Source of the DNA: Vreelandella zhaodongensis
GTDB taxonomy: Bacteria; Pseudomonadota; Gammaproteobacteria; Pseudomonadales; Halomonadaceae
Assembly: GCF_013415115.1 (NCBI RefSeq)
Contig: NZ_JACCDD010000004.1
Coordinates: 1-64,000 of the forward strand
Direction of reading: 5' to 3'
Length of the DNA: 64,000 bases
The position numbers and the translations under genes are program-made. Under the pieces are notes generated by a model. It saw only the letters and a list, made by a program, of their open reading frames with translations. It did no database searches and was not told where the DNA came from. Positions 60,450-64,000 of the stretch are shown here, in pieces (the stretch's first letter is position 1; each line of letters starts with the position of its first letter).

Positions 60450-60998
60450 TTATTTAAGACAGCGTTGCAATAGCTCTTCGGCAGCGGCGCTGCCTAACTC
60501 GGTTAAGTGGGTAATATTTCGCTCAGGGATTTGCTCCGTATCACCATAAAAAGCAATGGCTTTTTCGACACTAGCCTCGCGCAGCAGATGAACCATCGCA
60601 TAGGGCGAGCGGTTGGTGTAATTGGCTGCGTCTTCAGGTTCAGCATCGCCAAAACAGTAGTCAGGATGGAACGTTGCTAACTGATAGACCCCTTCATACC
60701 CCAACTCTGCCAGCAGACTTTCCGCAAGCTCTATATAGTCCAGATAGTGATCAAAGTTTTTAAACAGCGTGGGAAACACCAGCAGCGTGGTTTCCGTTTC
60801 CGGGTGTTCATTTAGCCACTCCACTTCGGCAATAAGCTCTTCCAATGCCACGTCGATTTTTTTCGAGCGCACTACCTCGACCCGAAGAGTACCGCCTTCA
60901 AGCTCGCGTTTAGCAAACGGGCATATATTGTGCCCGACAATAAACGTGCGCACCCATGCTAATGTCTGTTCTGCTATCTGGTTATCTGCCGCTTGCAT
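60450..60998 (-). CDS. DUF1415 family protein
   Basis: A 182-residue protein with FIVGHNICPFAKREL near residue 20 and TFHPDYCFGDAEPEDAANYTNRSPYAMVHLLRE, the core of the DUF1415 family. The Cys-Pro-Phe and Cys-Phe-Gly pairs are conserved-looking. No function is known for the family. It ends 26 bp from the convergent GNAT gene. Confidence 0.88.
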   Translation of the reverse strand: MQAADNQIAEQTLAWVRTFIVGHNICPFAKRELEGGTLRVEVVRSKKIDVALEELIAEVEWLNEHPETETTLLVFPTLFKNFDHYLDYIELAESLLAELGYEGVYQLATFHPDYCFGDAEPEDAANYTNRSPYAMVHLLREASVEKAIAFYGDTEQIPERNITHLTELGSAAAEELLQRCLK

Positions 60999-61077
60999 TG
61001 CACCTACTACCTTACGTGGCGTGGCCGAAAGCCACTGTTAAAACACCCCAGTGTACCTGTAGAAAACCTCAAATACT

Positions 61078-61749
61078 TCAGGCATGCGCCTGATATCGCG
61101 CCAGCGCCACTTCATAGGATTGGTGAATATGCGCTTCCATTAAAGCGCGAGCTGCTCCGGCATCTCGGCTTAGCGCCAGTTCAACAAGCTGGTGATGCTG
61201 TTCATCTAACGCTTGGCGAACAGCAGGTATTGTAGGCCCTAAACGACGATAGCGGTCAAACTGGTCGTGAAGCTGTTCGATAAATCGCAACAACCAGACA
61301 GACCCACAAGGTGCTACCAGAGTGCGATGAAACTGAGTATGAAGGTGCTCCCACTCGTCAATTTTGTCGAGCGACATATCGGCTCGTTTTAAGCGATGCT
61401 CAGCTGCCAGCAGGTCGGCTTCCCACACCGCATCGCCATAAGCGATTGCCTGTTCTAGGGCCATGCCCTCAAGTTCCTTTCGCAATCGGGCAATATCATC
61501 CAGCTCCTCCCGCGATAGCTGCGGCACTCTAAAACCACGTTGATTTTCTTGGATCAACAAACCGTAAGCGGCCAGCTTATTTAATGCTTCGCGCAGCGGG
61601 CTTAACCCTACTTGGTAGTGCTCTTTGAGCGCATTAATGGCTAATTTTTCGCCTGCGGCAAAGCGGCCATCCACTAAATCTTTACGCAATGCATCATAAA
61701 TAGGGCTAGAGGAGGCCGTACCAGTAGGAAGGGATATGTGTTTGTTCAT
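61078..61749 (-). CDS. GntR family regulator, FCD (FadR) subfamily
   Basis: A 223-residue repressor with an N-terminal winged helix (GEKLAINALKEHYQVGLSPLREALNKLAAYGLL, about residues 37-69) and an all-helical FCD ligand domain with the metal-binding pattern (HTQFHRTLV, LDEQHHQLVELALSRD, EAHIHQSYEV). It is divergent from the transporter-ggt genes and likely controls them. AAGGAG is seven bases before the ATG. Confidence 0.92.
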   Translation of the reverse strand: MNKHISLPTGTASSSPIYDALRKDLVDGRFAAGEKLAINALKEHYQVGLSPLREALNKLAAYGLLIQENQRGFRVPQLSREELDDIARLRKELEGMALEQAIAYGDAVWEADLLAAEHRLKRADMSLDKIDEWEHLHTQFHRTLVAPCGSVWLLRFIEQLHDQFDRYRRLGPTIPAVRQALDEQHHQLVELALSRDAGAARALMEAHIHQSYEVALARYQAHA

Positions 61750-61936
61750 TCCATGCTCCTTTTGCGTATCCTTCGCGAAGGCGGTAGTTAAGGAGATTCT
61801 ATGACTAGGTGTTGACGCCCCACAACAGGCTCACCTATATTCTATTTTATTTAAAATAATCGATTTTTTACACATAAACGATACAGGCAGAGCTAATGCT
61901 TTTGATTGAGATGCCTCTCCTGCGAGCAGTGGGTAC

Positions 61937-62494
61937 ATGAAACAATCGGCGCTCTTTTGGGCTTTCTTCCGCGTTGGCATTTTTGGTTTCGGTGGTGGCC
62001 CTGCGATGATCCCCCTGGTACGCGCTGAAGTCGTTACACGGCACCAATGGTTAACCGATGAGGAGTTTGCTGATGTGTTAGCTATTGGCAATACGCTGCC
62101 AGGGCCTATCGCCACTAAAATGCCTGGTTATATCGGCTACCGAGTCGCGGGTGTCAGTGGCTGCGCAGCCGCTGTTATTGCCGTTATTCTGCCGATGATT
62201 GTTGCGATGATCGCGATGCTAGGCATTTTTAGTCGCTATCGTGACGTCGCCTGGATACGCGGCATGGGGCAGGCCGTCATTCCTGTCGTGATGGTCATGA
62301 TGGGTCAGTTAGCGTGGGATTTCTTTGACAAATCCAACGCTGCTCTCGGCTGGTTAACTAGCACTCTCATGGCGTTAATCTCGGGCGGTTTAATCTACTG
62401 GCTAGGTGTGCATCCGGGCTGGGTGATTGGTGTCATCTTGCTAACTGCCTTGCTACGTCCAACGTATAAAAAGCGTGTGGAAGGCTCAGCATGA
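61937..62494 (+). CDS. chromate transporter family protein, first half
   Basis: A 185-residue membrane protein with one Chromate_transp domain (PF02417): FRVGIFGFGGGPAMIPLVRAEVV, then GNTLPGPIATKMPGYIGYRVAG and about five helices. The family occurs either as one long protein or, as here, as two half-size genes that probably pair. It overlaps the next gene by four bases (ATGA). Chromate export is not proven for short-chain members; the following gamma-glutamyltransferase gene may point to another anion. Confidence 0.88.
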   Translation: MKQSALFWAFFRVGIFGFGGGPAMIPLVRAEVVTRHQWLTDEEFADVLAIGNTLPGPIATKMPGYIGYRVAGVSGCAAAVIAVILPMIVAMIAMLGIFSRYRDVAWIRGMGQAVIPVVMVMMGQLAWDFFDKSNAALGWLTSTLMALISGGLIYWLGVHPGWVIGVILLTALLRPTYKKRVEGSA

Positions 62495-63021
62495 TCTACT
62501 GGGAGCTTTTCTTAGCGTTCTTGATTCCTAACATTATTGGTTACGGCGGCGGCCCAGCGATTATTCCTCTCGTTGAAGCCGAAGTGGTTGGCCGTTATGG
62601 CTGGATGACCTCTCAAGAATTCGCCGAAACATTGGCTTTGGGTAACGCCCTCCCCAGCCCCATTGCTACTAAAATGGCGGGCTATGTGGGCTATGATGTC
62701 GCCGGCATTGGTGGAGCATTTGTCGCTGTTTCTGCCACAGTGGTTCCCTCTTTACTACTGATGATTGGGGCACTGGGGCTGCTTTATCGCCACCGCAACT
62801 CTCCCCGTGTCAAACGTATGAGCCAGTGGGTTCGTCCGGTAATCGCCATGATGATGGCTTGGCTAACCCTTGGTTTTTTCATAGAAAGCATCAACACCAG
62901 TGGCATGCTACATACCTTTTTACTTGGGGTTGTTGCGGCCCTTGCCCTAGTGCGCTTTAACATACACCCCGCGTTTGTTGTTATCGGCGCATTAATTTAC
63001 GGCGCTCTTTTCATTAGCTAA
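62491..63021 (+). CDS. chromate transporter family protein, second half
   Basis: A 176-residue partner of the preceding protein, with the same motif order: FLIPNIIGYGGGPAIIPLVEAEVV, GNALPSPIATKMAGYVGYDVAG and about five helices. The two are clearly paralogous and presumably form a dimer with inverted topology. Confidence 0.88.
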   Translation: MIYWELFLAFLIPNIIGYGGGPAIIPLVEAEVVGRYGWMTSQEFAETLALGNALPSPIATKMAGYVGYDVAGIGGAFVAVSATVVPSLLLMIGALGLLYRHRNSPRVKRMSQWVRPVIAMMMAWLTLGFFIESINTSGMLHTFLLGVVAALALVRFNIHPAFVVIGALIYGALFIS

Positions 63022-63041
63022 CAAACAATGCGAGGACTGGC

Positions 63042-64000
63042 ATGCAATACGACCCTCTTTACTACCCTAGCGCCTCTCGCCGGATGGCGACGTTCGGTAA
63101 ACGCGGGATGGTTGCGACATCGCAACCGTTGGCTGCCCAGGTAGGTATTAGCATTTTACAGCAGGGTGGTAACGCGATTGACGCAGCCATCGCCACGGCA
63201 GCGGCGCTCACCGTGGTGGAGCCGACCTCCAATGGCATTGGCAGCGATGCCTTCGCCATTGTATGGGTTGATGGCAAACTACACGGACTCAACGCCAGTG
63301 GCCCAGCCCCTCAAGCAGCGACCATTGAGGCAATTAAAGCACTGGGTCATGACACGATACCCAACCACGGCATGCTGCCAGTAACGGTACCTGGAGCGCC
63401 CGCCGCCTGGTCAGCGCTCTCTGAGCGCTTTGGCAAACTGTCGTTTGCAGAGTTATTAGCCCCCGCTATCGCCTTGGCGGAAGAAGGCTTTGCGGTAACA
63501 CCCGTCATCCACCAAATGTGGCAAGAAGCTTACACGACCTACTCAGCTTATAGTGAAGCTGCTTTCAAGCCCTGGTTCGATACGTTCGCGCCAAAAGGTC
63601 GCGCTCCACGCCCGGGTGAGATGTGGTCATCGCCTGATCACGCTAACAGCTTAAACGCTATCGCCAACACCAAGGCCGAAGCCTTTTATAAAGGCGAACT
63701 GGCAGACGCTATTGATGCGTTTTCCCAGAAAAACGGCGGCTTATTGCGCAAAGAGGACCTGGCCGTCTATCAACCAGAATGGGTAGATCCCATTAGTGTT
63801 CGCTATAAAGGACACGATATTTGGGAAATACCCCCCAACGGCAGCGGTATGATCGTACTTCAAGCGCTCGGCATACTGGAGCGTTTAGAAGAGTGCCCAG
63901 GTAACACGTTAGAAACCCTTCACCGTCGGATTGAAGCCACGAAGTTAGCCTATATGGATGGTTTCAAACATATTACTGAGCGTGCTGATATGGTCCCTAG
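63042..64000 (+). CDS. gamma-glutamyltransferase family protein, cut by window edge
   Basis: The first 319 residues are visible. GMVATSQPLAAQVGISILQQGGNAIDAAIATAAALTVVEP and NGIGSDAFAIVW are the N-terminal gamma-glutamyltransferase pattern, and NGSGMIVLQALGIL lies further on. There is no signal peptide, so a cytoplasmic form is likely. The processing threonine should lie beyond the edge. GAGGA precedes ATG 63042, 20 bp after the transporter genes, so all three form one unit under the GntR regulator. Confidence 0.92.
   Translation, partial: MQYDPLYYPSASRRMATFGKRGMVATSQPLAAQVGISILQQGGNAIDAAIATAAALTVVEPTSNGIGSDAFAIVWVDGKLHGLNASGPAPQAATIEAIKALGHDTIPNHGMLPVTVPGAPAAWSALSERFGKLSFAELLAPAIALAEEGFAVTPVIHQMWQEAYTTYSAYSEAAFKPWFDTFAPKGRAPRPGEMWSSPDHANSLNAIANTKAEAFYKGELADAIDAFSQKNGGLLRKEDLAVYQPEWVDPISVRYKGHDIWEIPPNGSGMIVLQALGILERLEECPGNTLETLHRRIEATKLAYMDGFKHITERADMVP

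Noticed and set aside
61770..61781. CCTTCGCGAAGG palindrome near the GntR start as operator
   Set aside because: It is perfect but short, contains no FCD-type operator pattern, and sits only 20 bp from the start codon; chance is a sufficient explanation.

Overview
The window looks like chromosomal DNA of a salt-adapted marine gammaproteobacterium, most likely Halomonas or a close relative (Halomonadaceae). This rests on protein character and gene content (BCCT-type osmolyte carrier, arginine deiminase operon, NIT-ANTAR nitrate regulator) and on moderate G+C; it is a judgement from memory, not a database match. About 90% is coding. I see no rRNA, tRNA, CRISPR array or prophage.

Left edge (1-1570): a decayed chromosomal integron. 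An IS1182-like transposase start runs off the left edge. Next come an attC site, one cassette gene (minus strand, protein with an RNDFIH HEPN-like motif) and a recombination core. An integrase gene faces the other way; it keeps a LexA box but has lost, in frame, the part carrying most of the catalytic residues.

1660-4640: TPP riboswitch, tenA, thiC (thiamine). 4754-9461: an unknown lipoprotein, a zinc alcohol dehydrogenase and a BCCT transporter. 9636-14541: arginine deiminase operon yfcC-arcA-arcB-arcC on the minus strand, behind a promoter with a perfect FNR/ANR box at -41.5. 14745-21294: CsbD protein, small outer-membrane barrel, EamA exporter, ackA-pta, heme O synthase. 21580-29516: complete deoxynucleoside uptake and breakdown cluster, deoR facing tsx-nupC-deoC-deoA-deoB-deoD-cdd, with two GTTA-N6-TAAC operators over the tsx promoter. 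29521-33856: thuA-thuB-SBP-lacI sugar cluster on the minus strand behind a double LacI-type operator, without ABC permease or ATPase genes.

34021-42533: CBS-BON protein, unknown two-helix membrane protein, two J-domain-related proteins, a large MscS channel, an amidoligase plus class-I amidotransferase pair (predicted peptide/amide-forming system), and tpx. 42642-48502: a second amidotransferase, DEAD-box helicase with a long structured leader, CsbD and PRC-barrel stress proteins, glutathionyl-hydroquinone reductase, LysR regulator. 49160-53348: peptidoglycan set (MepM-like endopeptidase, LdtD, second L,D-transpeptidase). 53572-64000: soluble CZB zinc sensor, patatin, NarK-type nitrate transporter with a folded leader followed by NasR, flavin oxidoreductase, GNAT, DUF1415, and a GntR regulator divergent from a split chromate-type transporter and a gamma-glutamyltransferase cut by the right edge.

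The most useful leads are the frozen integron with its HEPN-like cassette, the amidoligase pair, the folded leader of the nitrate transporter, and several precisely placed operators. Stretches over 300 bases without a gene are 1570-1899, 14397-14744, 45186-45687, 48503-49159 and 55793-56093; each has its own entry or entries.
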